DNA from: Albimonas sp963977235
Lineage (GTDB): Bacteria; Pseudomonadota; Alphaproteobacteria; Rhodobacterales; Rhodobacteraceae
Length of the DNA: 64,000 bases
Assembly (NCBI RefSeq): GCF_963977235.1
Contig: NZ_CAXBOD010000010.1
Coordinates: 1-64,000 of the forward strand
Direction of reading: 5' to 3'
The position numbers and the translations under genes are program-made. Shown piece after piece: positions 18,041 through 26,835 of the stretch. The notes under the pieces were generated by a model. It was not told the origin of the DNA, did no database searches, and saw nothing but the letters and a program-made list of their open reading frames with translations. Position 1 is the stretch's first letter. The number at the start of each line of letters is the position of its first letter.

Positions 18041-19000
18041 ATGACGACGACGCGTTCCATTTTCGCCGCGGGCCCCGCCCGCGCCCTTTCTGCTGCGGGC
18101 CGCACGCGCCCCCGGTCCGGCGCGGGCCTCGCCCGTGCGGATCGCGTGGCGGACCCCTCCGGCGGTCCCCGGACGCCGTGGCCTCTGCGGGCGGCGGCGC
18201 TGGCGCTTGTCTGCGGGCTGGGGGCCCCGACGGCGGGGCTGGCGAACCCGTTCCTCGACAAGTGTCTGAAGGCCGAGGCCACCTCGTCCGAACTGGCCGG
18301 CGCCTGCCAGACGGCGCTCAACCAGGGCGGCGTGAGCGGGCGAACGGCGGCGGCGGCCTGGACGAACTACGGCGTGGCGCTCTCGGAGATGGGCCGCGAC
18401 GGCGACGCCATCGGCGCCTATGACCGCGCCCAGCAGGAAGATTCCGCGCTGCCGGCGATCTACGTGAACCGGGCGCTCGCCTACTCGCGCCGTGGGCGCA
18501 CGGCCGAGGCGCTGGCCGACTGGGGCCGGGCGATCCAGCTCGAGCCGAGCTCGGCCGAGCCGCTGGTCGGGCGGGCCACGCTGCAGCTGCAGCGGGGCGA
18601 CGCCTCGGGGGCCCTGAGCGATCTCGACCGCGCGGTGCAGCTCGCCCCCTCGAACCCGGACGCGCATTACAACCGCGGCGTGGCGCTGGCGGCCCTGGGG
18701 CGGCTGTCGGAGGCCGCCTCGGCCTTCGGGCGGGTGCTGCATTTCGATCCCTCCGACGCCGCCGCCCACCTGCAGCGCGGCGTGGCGCTGGCCAAGGCGG
18801 GGGACACGGCGGGGGGGATCGCCGATCTCGACGCCGCGGTGCGCCTGTCGCCGAGCTGGGCCGCCGCCTGGGCGACCCGCGGCCAGCTGCGCGAGCGCGC
18901 GGGCCAGGGCGAGCAGGCCGCCCAGGACTACCGCCGCGCCTTCGAGCTCGGCTACCAGGCCCCCTGGCTGAACCAGAAGATCGAGGCGCTGGGGGGCTGA
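18041..19000 (+). CDS. Exported tetratricopeptide-repeat protein
   Basis: Up to 319 residues. After a hydrophobic signal-like segment (LRAAALALVCGLGAPTAGLA, residues 49-68), about five TPR units run from residue 100 to the end. Their hallmarks are WTNYGVALSEMGRDGDAIGAY, YVNRALAYSRRGRTAEALADW, and AHYNRGVALAALGRLSEAASAF. The signal is unusually far from the ATG; a GTG at 18146 would place it at the N-terminus and may be the real start. Probably a periplasmic scaffold; partner unknown. Confidence 0.82.
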   Translation: MTTTRSIFAAGPARALSAAGRTRPRSGAGLARADRVADPSGGPRTPWPLRAAALALVCGLGAPTAGLANPFLDKCLKAEATSSELAGACQTALNQGGVSGRTAAAAWTNYGVALSEMGRDGDAIGAYDRAQQEDSALPAIYVNRALAYSRRGRTAEALADWGRAIQLEPSSAEPLVGRATLQLQRGDASGALSDLDRAVQLAPSNPDAHYNRGVALAALGRLSEAASAFGRVLHFDPSDAAAHLQRGVALAKAGDTAGGIADLDAAVRLSPSWAAAWATRGQLRERAGQGEQAAQDYRRAFELGYQAPWLNQKIEALGG

Positions 19001-19254
19001 GCCCTCGGCCGCCGCTCGCCTCCCTGTCCCTGTCGACCGTCGCTGGATCGCCCCGCCGAGACTCTCCCGGCGGGCGGGCCGGGCGCGGCAGGCATGGTCG
19101 CGCAGCAAGGACGCAGGGCGAGGAGGGCGCAGGGCGCCCGCGCGCCGCGCCATTGACCGCGCCCCCGTCGGCGCCGCAGGCTCCGCCCTCCGGCCCGCAT
19201 GCGCCTCCGCGGCGCGCTCCGCCTGTCCTCCGGCGGGCCGCAGGAGATCCGCCC

Positions 19255-20472
19255 ATGAACGACATGTCGGCCTCGCCCGCACCCCTCGGCCGTCATCACG
19301 ACCGCATCGCCGCCCTCCACGCCGAGGCCACCGCCTGGCGCCGCGACCTCCACGCGAATCCCGAGATCGGCTTTGAGGAGCATCGCACCTCGGCCCTGAT
19401 CCAGGAGAAGCTGAAAGCGTTCGGCGTCGACGAGATCCTGACCGGCCTCGGCCGCACCGGGGTGGTGGGCATCGTGCACGGCCGCGCGAAGGGCAAGATG
19501 ATCGGCCTGCGCACCGACATCGACGCCCTGCCGATGCAGGAGCGCACGGGCCTGCCCCACGCCTCGGTCAACGCCGGCAAGATGCACGCCTGCGGGCATG
19601 ACGGGCACACGGCGATGCTGCTCGCGACGGCCAAGATCCTGGCCGAGACGCGGGACTTCGCAGGCTCGGTCGCGCTGATCTTCCAGCCGGCGGAGGAAGG
19701 CGGCGGCGGCGGACGCGAGATGGTCGAGGACGGCATGTTCGACCGCGCCCCCTGCGAGACGGTCTGGGGCCTGCACAACATGCCCGACCAGCCGCTGGGC
19801 ACCTTCACCGCGCTGCCGGGCCCGACCATGGCCGGCATCGACTATTTCGACATCGCCTTCGAGGGGCAGGGCACCCATGCGGGCGTGCCCCATGCGGGCG
19901 TCGACACCGTGCTGACGGCGGCCCATTTCGTGACCACCGTGCAGTCGATCCCGGCCCGCAATCTCTCGCCGTTCGAGGCGGTGACGGTGGGCATCTCGAT
20001 GATCAAGGGCTCGGACGCCTATGTGGTGATGGGGGACCGGGCGGTGGTCGGCGGCTCGGTCCGCTTCTTCTCGGAGGAGGCGCGCGAGAAGACCGAGGCG
20101 CGGCTGCGCCGTCTGGCGGGCTCGGTCGCGCAGGGCTTCGACTGCGAGGCGGTGGTGGACTACCGCCGCAACTACCCCCCCTGCATCAACCCCGCGCCCG
20201 AGGCCGAGATCGCGGCCCAGGTCGCCGAGACGGTCGTCGGCGAGGCCGCCGTCTCCCGCTCCGCCGAACCGTGCATGGCCGGCGAGGACTTCGCCTTCAT
20301 GCTCAACGCCCGGCCGGGGCATTACATCTGGATGGGCACGGCGGCCGAGGACCACGTCTCGGGCCGGCTGCACTATCCCGACTACGACTTCAACGACGCC
20401 TCGATCCCGCTGGGCGTGGCCTACTGGCTGGCGCTGGTCGACCGGCTGCTGCCGGCGGAGGCGGCCGCATGA
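19255..20472 (+). CDS. M20-family amidohydrolase
   Basis: A 405-residue M20D peptidase/amidohydrolase related to hippurate and N-acyl-amino-acid hydrolases. Metal-binding and catalytic segments are DLHANPEIGFEEHRTS, RTDIDALPMQE, HACGHDGHTAML, FQPAEEGGGGG and, at the end, MAGEDFAFML. The dimerisation domain includes GTHAGVPHAGVD. It should hydrolyse an N-acyl or amide substrate using a dinuclear metal site. CAGGAGATCC precedes the ATG at 19255. The downstream GST gene starts within its stop codon (ATGA), so they form an operon. Confidence 0.92.
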   Translation: MNDMSASPAPLGRHHDRIAALHAEATAWRRDLHANPEIGFEEHRTSALIQEKLKAFGVDEILTGLGRTGVVGIVHGRAKGKMIGLRTDIDALPMQERTGLPHASVNAGKMHACGHDGHTAMLLATAKILAETRDFAGSVALIFQPAEEGGGGGREMVEDGMFDRAPCETVWGLHNMPDQPLGTFTALPGPTMAGIDYFDIAFEGQGTHAGVPHAGVDTVLTAAHFVTTVQSIPARNLSPFEAVTVGISMIKGSDAYVVMGDRAVVGGSVRFFSEEAREKTEARLRRLAGSVAQGFDCEAVVDYRRNYPPCINPAPEAEIAAQVAETVVGEAAVSRSAEPCMAGEDFAFMLNARPGHYIWMGTAAEDHVSGRLHYPDYDFNDASIPLGVAYWLALVDRLLPAEAAA

Positions 20473-21107
20473 TCGACTTCTACACCTGGACGACGCCCAA
20501 CGGGCGCAAGGTCTCGATCCTGCTCGAGGAGCTGGAGGTCGCCTACGAGACCCACGCCGTGAACATCGGCAAGGACGAGCAGTTCGCGCCCGAGTTCCTC
20601 TCGGTCGCGCCCAACAACAAGATCCCCGCCATCGTCGACCGCCAGACCGGCCAGACGCTGATGGAGAGCGGGGCGATCCTGCTCTACCTCGCCAAGAAGC
20701 ACGGGAAGTTCCTCACCGAGGGCGGCGAGGAATGGCGCGTGGTCGAGTGGCTGATGTGGCAGATGGCGGGCTTCGGCCCGGTGCTGGGCCAGGTGCACCA
20801 CTTCCATTTCTACAACCCCGGCAAGTCCGACTATGCCGAGGCCCGCTTCGGCGCCGAGGCGCGCCGGCTTTATGGCGTGCTGGATGCGCGGCTGCGGGGG
20901 CGGGACTACGTGGCCGGGCAGGGGCCGGGCGCCTACTCGATCGCCGACATGGCGATCTGGCCCTGGGCCGCGCGGTTCGAACGCCAGGGCGTGGACCTGA
21001 CCGAGTTCCCCGGCGTGCTCGCCTGGTACAAGCGCATCGCCGAACGTCCGGCGGTGATCCGGGGCTATGACGTTCCCGCCACGGGCGAGGCGATCCCGAT
21101 GCCCTGA
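20469..21107 (+). CDS. Glutathione S-transferase, YfcG-like (nu class)
   Basis: A 212-residue GST. The N-terminal thioredoxin-like domain starts MIDFYTWTTPNGRKVSILLE, with the TPNG motif at the active site of YfcG-type disulfide-bond oxidoreductases instead of a Tyr. It also has the cis-Pro region NNKIPAIVD and ESGAILLYLA. The C-terminal helical domain ends with SIADMAIWPWAARFERQ. It is translationally coupled to the M20 hydrolase, suggesting a shared catabolic or detoxifying role (inference). It converges on the mscS-like gene with a 10-base gap. Confidence 0.88.
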   Translation: MIDFYTWTTPNGRKVSILLEELEVAYETHAVNIGKDEQFAPEFLSVAPNNKIPAIVDRQTGQTLMESGAILLYLAKKHGKFLTEGGEEWRVVEWLMWQMAGFGPVLGQVHHFHFYNPGKSDYAEARFGAEARRLYGVLDARLRGRDYVAGQGPGAYSIADMAIWPWAARFERQGVDLTEFPGVLAWYKRIAERPAVIRGYDVPATGEAIPMP

Positions 21108-21117
21108 GGGGCGTTGT

Positions 21118-22437
21118 TCAGTCCGGGGCGGGCGAGGCGCGCCGCCCCGGCGTCTCGACGATGCGGACGTCGCGCTGGGGGAACGGGATCTCGATCCCGT
21201 TGGCCTGGAAGGCGTCCCACAGCGCCAGGAACACCGCGCCGCGCACGTTGGTCAGGCCCTTGGCCGGGTCGTGGATCCAGAAGCGCAGCACGAAATCGAC
21301 CGAGCTGTCGCCGAAGGCCGTCACATGGCAGACCGGCGTGGGATCGTGGGAGACCCGCTCGACCGCCTCGGCCGCCTCGACCGCGATGCGCCGAACCGCG
21401 TGGGGATCGCTCGCGTAGGCGACCCCGAACGTCACGTCGAGGCGCACCAGCTCCGAGGAATAGGACCAGTTCACCACCTGCCCGGTGATCAGATCCTCGT
21501 TGGGGATCAGGTATTCGCGCCCGTCGCGGGTGACGACCGAGACGTAGCGGGCGTTGAGCCCCGAGATCCAGCCGAAGGTCTCGCCCAGCGAGATCACGTC
21601 GCCGGGCTTGATCGACTTGTCCACCAGCAGGATCACGCCCGAGACGAGGTTCGAGACCACCTTCTGCAGGCCGAACCCGATCCCCAGCCCGATCGCGCCC
21701 GAGAACACCGCCAGCGAGGTCAGGTCGAACCCCGCCACGTTCAGCGCCGCGGCGGCGGCGGCGAGGAAGATGGCGAAGCCCGCGACCTTCTCGGTCAGCA
21801 CCCGCATCGAGGGCGAGATCTCCTCGACCCCCGCCAGCCTGCGCCGCAGCACCGCGAGCGCCCAGCGCGCCAGCCAGATCAGGCCGATCAGCGCCAGCAA
21901 GCCCCGCGCCGCGGTCAGGGCCGAGACCCGCCGCTCGGCCACCGTGAAGGCGATCCCGTCCAGCGTCTCGAGCAGCGCGCCCGCCTGTCCCAGCACCAGG
22001 GCGGTGGCGAAGATCAGCCCGCCCCATCGCGCCGCGCGGCGCAGCAGCGGGTTGCGGATCAGCCGCACGACGATGCCCACCGCGGCCCAGACGGCCGCGA
22101 GCTGGGCCGCCAGCCCCACGATATGCGAGCGCGAGGGCCAGGTGACCTCGGCCATCCCCACCGCCGCGGCCCAGGCGAGCGCGGCGAAGGCGATCAGCCC
22201 CAGCCGGTCGCGCACCAGCACCAGCGCCCGCGCCGCCGGCGGCGTCAGCGAGCGCGCCCGCATCCAGGCGTCCATCCGCGGATGCGCCCACCGCCCGATC
22301 CCCCAGGCCGCCAGCGCCAGCAGCGCGATCAGGGCCAGCTGGACCAGCCGCCACGGCTGGACCATCGCCACGATCTCGTTGCGCAACCAGGGCAGCAGCA
22401 GCTGCGCCCGCGTGAGAAGCTCCTCAAGGTCGGTCAT
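21118..22437 (-). CDS. MscS-family mechanosensitive channel
   Basis: A 439-residue membrane protein. Several N-terminal helices precede the MscS core: a pore-lining helix with LAVFSGAIGLGIGFGLQK and VVSNLVSGVILLVDKSIKPG, then the beta domain GETFGWISGLNARYVSVVTRDG and EYLIPNEDLITGQVVNWS. The C-terminal alpha/beta domain ends in GIEIPFPQRDVRI. Longer than E. coli MscS owing to extra N-terminal helices. It opens in response to membrane tension to release solutes during osmotic downshock. Confidence 0.9.
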   Translation of the reverse strand: MTDLEELLTRAQLLLPWLRNEIVAMVQPWRLVQLALIALLALAAWGIGRWAHPRMDAWMRARSLTPPAARALVLVRDRLGLIAFAALAWAAAVGMAEVTWPSRSHIVGLAAQLAAVWAAVGIVVRLIRNPLLRRAARWGGLIFATALVLGQAGALLETLDGIAFTVAERRVSALTAARGLLALIGLIWLARWALAVLRRRLAGVEEISPSMRVLTEKVAGFAIFLAAAAAALNVAGFDLTSLAVFSGAIGLGIGFGLQKVVSNLVSGVILLVDKSIKPGDVISLGETFGWISGLNARYVSVVTRDGREYLIPNEDLITGQVVNWSYSSELVRLDVTFGVAYASDPHAVRRIAVEAAEAVERVSHDPTPVCHVTAFGDSSVDFVLRFWIHDPAKGLTNVRGAVFLALWDAFQANGIEIPFPQRDVRIVETPGRRASPAPD

Positions 22438-22642
22438 TGCGGCCAGTCTCGCCGAGCCCGGCGAAAGAGGAAAGAGCGGCCGATCCGCGGCGCCTCGACC
22501 AAAGGCCCGCGGGCGGGGGGCGTGGCCTGCAACCCACCGCGATCCGGGGGACGGCGCCTTGCCGCGACATGCGCTCGGCGCGACAGCCCGCGAAGGGCGC
22601 CGCGATCTCCCGCGGCGCCCCGGCGTATGGGAACCCTCGGGG

Positions 22643-24058
22643 TCACCCCATCGGGTCGATGGGGGCGATGGGGCCGATGCCGCGCTCGATCACCGCGCCG
22701 GCGTTCAGCAGGGCGCGGTCGCCGTAGCGGGCCGCGATCAGCTGCACGCCCATCGGCTGGCCCGGAACCGTGTCCACCGGGATCGAGAAGCCCGGAAGGC
22801 CGATCGTGGGGGTGCCGGTCAGCGGCGCCATCGCCGCGAAGAAGGCGTCCGCGTCGAGGTCGTCGCGCTGGTCGTAATCCTCCTCGAAGGGCTTGGACCA
22901 GCAGGTGGCGGTCAGGATCAGCGGGTACTGGGCCAGGAACGCCTGCCACTCGCGCAGGATCGTCGAGCGTTTCGCGATCAGCTTCAGCATCCCCGCGCGG
23001 TCCGTGACGTCGGGGACGCCGCGCAGCGTGACCTCGAGCGCCTTCTTCATCTTGGCGTCGCCGATCTCCTCCATCAGGCCCGCGAGGCCCGCGCGCATCT
23101 CGTTGCCCAACACCAGCCGCCAGTACTCCACCGCCTCCTGGAACGAGGGGGTGGGGACCTCGACCACCTCATAGCCCGCGTCCGAAAGGATCGCGCCGGC
23201 CTTGCGGATGGCGGCCGAAACGGCCGGGTCGGTGGGGAAATCGGGGCTCTCGGCGGCCAGCGCCACCTTGCAGGGCGCATGCTCGAGCGGCGCGAACATC
23301 CCCATGGCGGGCGTCTGCCAGATGTCGCGCGGATCGGGCCGGGACAGCGCCAGCATCGCCAGGCGCACGTCCTCGACCGAGCGCGCGAGCGGCCCCTGGA
23401 CCGAGCTCATCTGGCTGACGATCATCCGCTCGGCCAGCTGCGAGGGGCTGTAGGCGCCCGCGATCCCCGCGGTCGGCCGCAGCCCGTAGATCCCGCAGTG
23501 ATAGGCCGGCCCGCGGACCGAGCCGCCGATGTCGTTGCCGTGCCCCATCGCCCCGATCCCCGCGGCGGTGGCCGAGCCCGCGCCCCCCGAGGACCCGCCC
23601 GGCGTGATCGCGGAATCGTGGGGGTTCACGGTCATCCCGTGCAGGTCGTTCGAGGTGAAGGCCCGCATCGAGAAGCAGGGCGTGTTGGTGCGCCCCACGA
23701 TCACCCCGCCCGCGGCCTTGATCGCGCGCACGACCGAGCCGTCCTCGGGCGCGATCAGGTCCTTGAAGGCGACCACGCCGTTGGTGGTGGGCCGGCCCTC
23801 GTAGTCGACGTTGATCTTCACCGTCACCGGCACGCCGTGCAGGGGGCCTGCGGGGCCGTGGGCGCGCAGCGCGGCGTCGGCGGCCTTCGCAGCCTCGAGC
23901 GCCTGTTCGGGCAGGGGATCGACGACGGCGTTCAGGGCGGGGTTGACCGCCTCCATCCGCGCGAGCGCGCTTTGCGTCGCCTCGAGGGAGGTGATCTTGC
24001 CCGCGGCGATGGCCGAGGCCAGTTCGCTGGCCGTCCAGGACCAGAGCTCGGAAGTCAT
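22643..24058 (-). CDS. Amidase-signature family amidase
   Basis: A 471-residue amidase-signature enzyme. The catalytic Ser-cisSer-Lys set is visible: the Lys in GVPVTVKINVDYEG, and the Gly/Ser loop TPGGSSGGAGSATAAG with the nucleophile region GNDIGGSVRGPA downstream. It hydrolyses a C-N amide bond. Specificity cannot be told, and no GatB/GatC partners are near, so it is not the tRNA amidotransferase. The ATG at 24058 has AAGGAG upstream; the frame extends further upstream only as low-complexity sequence. A 23-bp palindrome lies 147 bases upstream. Confidence 0.9.
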   Translation of the reverse strand: MTSELWSWTASELASAIAAGKITSLEATQSALARMEAVNPALNAVVDPLPEQALEAAKAADAALRAHGPAGPLHGVPVTVKINVDYEGRPTTNGVVAFKDLIAPEDGSVVRAIKAAGGVIVGRTNTPCFSMRAFTSNDLHGMTVNPHDSAITPGGSSGGAGSATAAGIGAMGHGNDIGGSVRGPAYHCGIYGLRPTAGIAGAYSPSQLAERMIVSQMSSVQGPLARSVEDVRLAMLALSRPDPRDIWQTPAMGMFAPLEHAPCKVALAAESPDFPTDPAVSAAIRKAGAILSDAGYEVVEVPTPSFQEAVEYWRLVLGNEMRAGLAGLMEEIGDAKMKKALEVTLRGVPDVTDRAGMLKLIAKRSTILREWQAFLAQYPLILTATCWSKPFEEDYDQRDDLDADAFFAAMAPLTGTPTIGLPGFSIPVDTVPGQPMGVQLIAARYGDRALLNAGAVIERGIGPIAPIDPMG

Positions 24059-24576
24059 GGGGCGCACTCCTTGATGCAGGCCTGCGGGAGGGGAGGGCGG
24101 CGCGCGGTCCGGATCTCCTTGCGCAGGCCGCGACGTCGGGGGACGCGGGCTGCGAGGGGGCGGACCTCCGCGCCGGGCGCCGGTCCCGGCGGGCGAAAGG
24201 GGGCGCGCCGACCGGACCGGTCGGCGCTGGGGAGAGCCTAGCCGCTCCGGCCCCGGGCGCGAGCGCCAAGGGGGCGGAGCGACCGCAAGACGCATACGTG
24301 CGTATCGGTGGGCGATGGCGAGGCCCGCCAGCCGCCCTGGCCAGGAGGGGAGACCCGAGCGCTCTGGCCCGATCATGCGCTCCCCGAGCGTGTCCCGGCG
24401 CCTCGCCTCGCCCGCCGTCCGAGCGGGGGTGAGGCCTGCGGGCGGGCGGGGCTGTCGCGTCCTTCCCGGCGCGGCGGGGAGGGCAGCGGGCTCGCCGCCC
24501 CTCACCTTTGCGTGCGGGCCCTCGCCTCGGTCCGCGGGCCGCGTCAGGATCGCGCCAAACCAACGGAGCCAGGGCC
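24059..24576. other. Divergent region between amidase and ThDP enzyme genes
   Basis: 518 bases with no supported gene. It holds the 23-bp palindrome at 24205-24227 and a second dyad ATACG-TG-CGTAT at 24294-24305. Both are plausible operators for the divergent amidase and ThDP-enzyme genes. The rest is GC-rich sequence without recognisable content. Confidence 0.45.
24205..24227. promoter_or_regulatory. 23-bp palindromic operator candidate
   Basis: Perfect 11-bp arms, GCGCCGACCGG and CCGGTCGGCGC, flank a single central A. One unpaired base is too few for an RNA hairpin loop, which favours a dimeric DNA-binding protein site over a terminator. It lies between the divergent amidase and ThDP-enzyme genes. 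Confidence 0.5.
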
Positions 24577-26226
24577 ATGACCGTGCAGCCGACCGACGCG
24601 CTCGCCGCCGCCGAGACGACCACCTCCGCCGACGCCATCGCGCGGCGCCTGCATGGGGCGGGCGTGCGCCACGCCTTCGGGGTTCCCGGCGGCGAGGTGC
24701 TGGCCCTGATCGCGGCGCTCGAGCGCAACGGCATCGCCTTCCGCCTCGCCCGCCACGAGAACGCCGCCGGCTTCATGGCCGAGGCCGCCTGGCACGCCAC
24801 CGGCGCCCCCGCCGTGCTGATCGCCACCGTTGGCCCGGGCATCGCCAACGCCGTCAACGTGGTGGCCAACGCCCAGCAGGACCGCGTGCCGCTGATCGTG
24901 ATCTCGGGCCGGGTGCCCGAGGCGCAGGCGCTGACCTATTCGCACCAGGTGATGGACCACCAGGCGGTGCTGCGCCCGCTGGTCAAGGCGAGCTTCGAGG
25001 CCCGCGCCGGCGCCTGCGCCCCGATGATCGACAAGGCCGTGCGGCTGGCGCTGGATCCGCGGCCGGGGCCGGTCCACATCGACCTGCCGATCCCCGTCGC
25101 CGCGGCGCCCGAGCCCGGCGCGACCGGCGCCCCCCTGCGCCCCGGCCTCGCGCCCTCGGCCCCCGCGCCCGGCCCCGAGCTCGACCGGGCGCGAAAGATG
25201 TTCGCGGACGCCGAGCGGCCGGTGATCCTCGCCGGCCTCGATCTGCTGACCGAGCCGGAGGGGGTGGCGGCCCTTCGCCGGCTCTCGGCCGCGCACGGCA
25301 TCCCGGTGGCGACCACCTACAAGGCCAAGGGCGCGCTGCCCGAGGACGATCCGCTGAGTCTGGGCGGCCACGGCCTGTCGCCAAAGTCCGACGCCGTGAT
25401 CCTGCCTCTGCTGCGCGCGGCCGATCTGGTGATCTGCGCGGGTTACGACCCGATCGAGATGCGGGCGGGCTGGCGCGACCCCTGGGACCCGGCCCGCGCG
25501 ATCGAGATCGCCGCCGCCCCCGACCGCCAGTATCTCAACCACGCCGCGATCTCATGGACCTGCGGGATCGCGGCGGGGCTCGAGGCGCTGGCAGAGGGCC
25601 TCGCGCCGGCCGCCGCCTGGCCCGACGGCGAGCCCGCCCGCGCCCGCGCCGCGCTGCAGGACGCCTTCGCCCCCGGCGAGGCCTGGGGCCCGGCGCAGGT
25701 GATGCACGTCCTCAACCGCGCGAAGCCCGCCGGCGCCGTGACCACGGTCGACAGCGGCGCGCATCGCATCCTGCTCAGCCAGGTGTGGAGCTGCGACGCG
25801 CCGGGCGCGCTGCTGCAATCCTCGGGCCTGTGCACGATGGGCTGCGCGCTGCCGCTCGCCACGGGGACGAAGCTGGCGCGGCCGGACGCGCCGGTGATCT
25901 GCGTGATCGGCGACGGCTGCCTCGACATGACGCTGGGAGAGCTCGCAACCCTGCGCGACCTCGGGCTGCCGGTGGTGGTTGTGGTGCTGGTCGACGGCTC
26001 GCTGGAGCTGATCGCGCTCAAGCAGAGATCCGAGGGCCTGGGCCCCGCCGGCGTCGCCTTCGGGACCACCGACTACGCCGCGGTCGCCCGCGCCCTGGGC
26101 GGCCGCGGCGCCACCGTGCGCGACGCCCAGGCCCTGCGCGCGGCCTTCGCCGAGGCGCTCGCCGCCCCCGTCTTCACCGTCATCGCGGCCGAGATCCCGC
26201 CCGGCGGCTACGACGGGCGGATCTGA
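24577..26226 (+). CDS. Acetolactate-synthase-like ThDP-dependent enzyme
   Basis: A 549-residue three-domain ThDP enzyme. The N-terminal PYR domain has FGVPGGEVLALIAAL and the catalytic Glu in RHENAAGFMAEAA. A central domain follows, then a PP domain with the Mg/ThDP motif GDGCLDMTLGELATLRDLG. The second half of that motif reads VVLVDGSLELI, with Val-Asp where acetolactate synthases have Asn-Asn. Asp could still bind Mg. It may be a decarboxylase or carboligase outside branched-chain synthesis; no small regulatory subunit is adjacent. ATG at 24577 precedes the conserved start. Confidence 0.82.
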   Translation: MTVQPTDALAAAETTTSADAIARRLHGAGVRHAFGVPGGEVLALIAALERNGIAFRLARHENAAGFMAEAAWHATGAPAVLIATVGPGIANAVNVVANAQQDRVPLIVISGRVPEAQALTYSHQVMDHQAVLRPLVKASFEARAGACAPMIDKAVRLALDPRPGPVHIDLPIPVAAAPEPGATGAPLRPGLAPSAPAPGPELDRARKMFADAERPVILAGLDLLTEPEGVAALRRLSAAHGIPVATTYKAKGALPEDDPLSLGGHGLSPKSDAVILPLLRAADLVICAGYDPIEMRAGWRDPWDPARAIEIAAAPDRQYLNHAAISWTCGIAAGLEALAEGLAPAAAWPDGEPARARAALQDAFAPGEAWGPAQVMHVLNRAKPAGAVTTVDSGAHRILLSQVWSCDAPGALLQSSGLCTMGCALPLATGTKLARPDAPVICVIGDGCLDMTLGELATLRDLGLPVVVVVLVDGSLELIALKQRSEGLGPAGVAFGTTDYAAVARALGGRGATVRDAQALRAAFAEALAAPVFTVIAAEIPPGGYDGRI

Positions 26227-26349
26227 ACGGGGGGCAGGGGCGCGCGGGGGTACACGGCGGCGGCCCTCAGCCGCCTTGACCCTGCCGCACCGCCGAGGCG
26301 TCCTTGGGGGCGGACGGTCCGACCGGACCCGAGCCCCAGGAGATCCCGC

Positions 26350-26658
26350 ATGTTCATCGCCATGAATCGCTTCAGCGTGGCCCCCGGCCGCGGATCGGAG
26401 TTCGAGCAGGTCTGGCGCACCCGTGACAGCCGCCTGCGCGAGGTCCCGGGCTTCGTCTCGTTCCGCCTTCTGCGCGGCCCTGCGACGGAGGAGAGCATCC
26501 TCTATGTCTCTCACACCACTTGGACTTCTCGCGCCGCCTTCGATGCCTGGACCAGGTCCGAGCAGTTCCGCGCGGCCCATGCCGGGGCCGGCGAGACCCG
26601 CTCCCTCTACCTCGGTCCGCCGCAGTTCGAGGGCTTCGAGGCCGCCATCGAGACCTGA
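26350..26658 (+). CDS. ABM-domain protein, HmoA/IsdG-like heme-degrading monooxygenase
   Basis: A 102-residue antibiotic-biosynthesis-monooxygenase-fold protein: MFIAMNRFSVAPGRGSEFE, VPGFVSFRLLRG, and YVSHTTWTSRAAFDAWTRSE followed by FRAAHAG. The N-terminal Asn, the Trp and a His in the last helix match the arrangement in IsdG/HmoA-type heme oxygenases. Such enzymes open heme to free iron in the cytoplasm. Its position just upstream of a ferric-binding protein gene supports an iron role. AGGAGATCCCGC precedes the ATG. Confidence 0.75.
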   Translation: MFIAMNRFSVAPGRGSEFEQVWRTRDSRLREVPGFVSFRLLRGPATEESILYVSHTTWTSRAAFDAWTRSEQFRAAHAGAGETRSLYLGPPQFEGFEAAIET

Positions 26659-26691
26659 GCGCAGGCGGCCCTCTGCGTGCGACGCGCGCCC

Positions 26692-26719
26692 CAATTCCTG
26701 ACGAATCACCTAGGAATTG
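26692..26719. promoter_or_regulatory. Inverted repeat and -35-like box upstream of the fbpA-like gene
   Basis: Perfect 8-bp arms CAATTCCT (26692-26699) and AGGAATTG (26712-26719) flank a 12-base spacer. The right arm runs into TTGACA (26717-26722), a consensus -35 box. AT-rich for this genome and placed 117 bases ahead of the ferric-binding-protein gene, it looks like an operator for an iron-responsive regulator. The regulator is not identified, and no clear -10 was found. Confidence 0.55.
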
Positions 26720-26835
26720 ACATGACCGTGCGAAACCGTCAGGCATTCCGACGCGTCCTCCCCCGGGCGCGCCGGTCCCTCGCGCCCCCGCGGCGGACCC
26801 GGCCAGACAGGTCGAACGCAGGAGAGCGATCCGAC

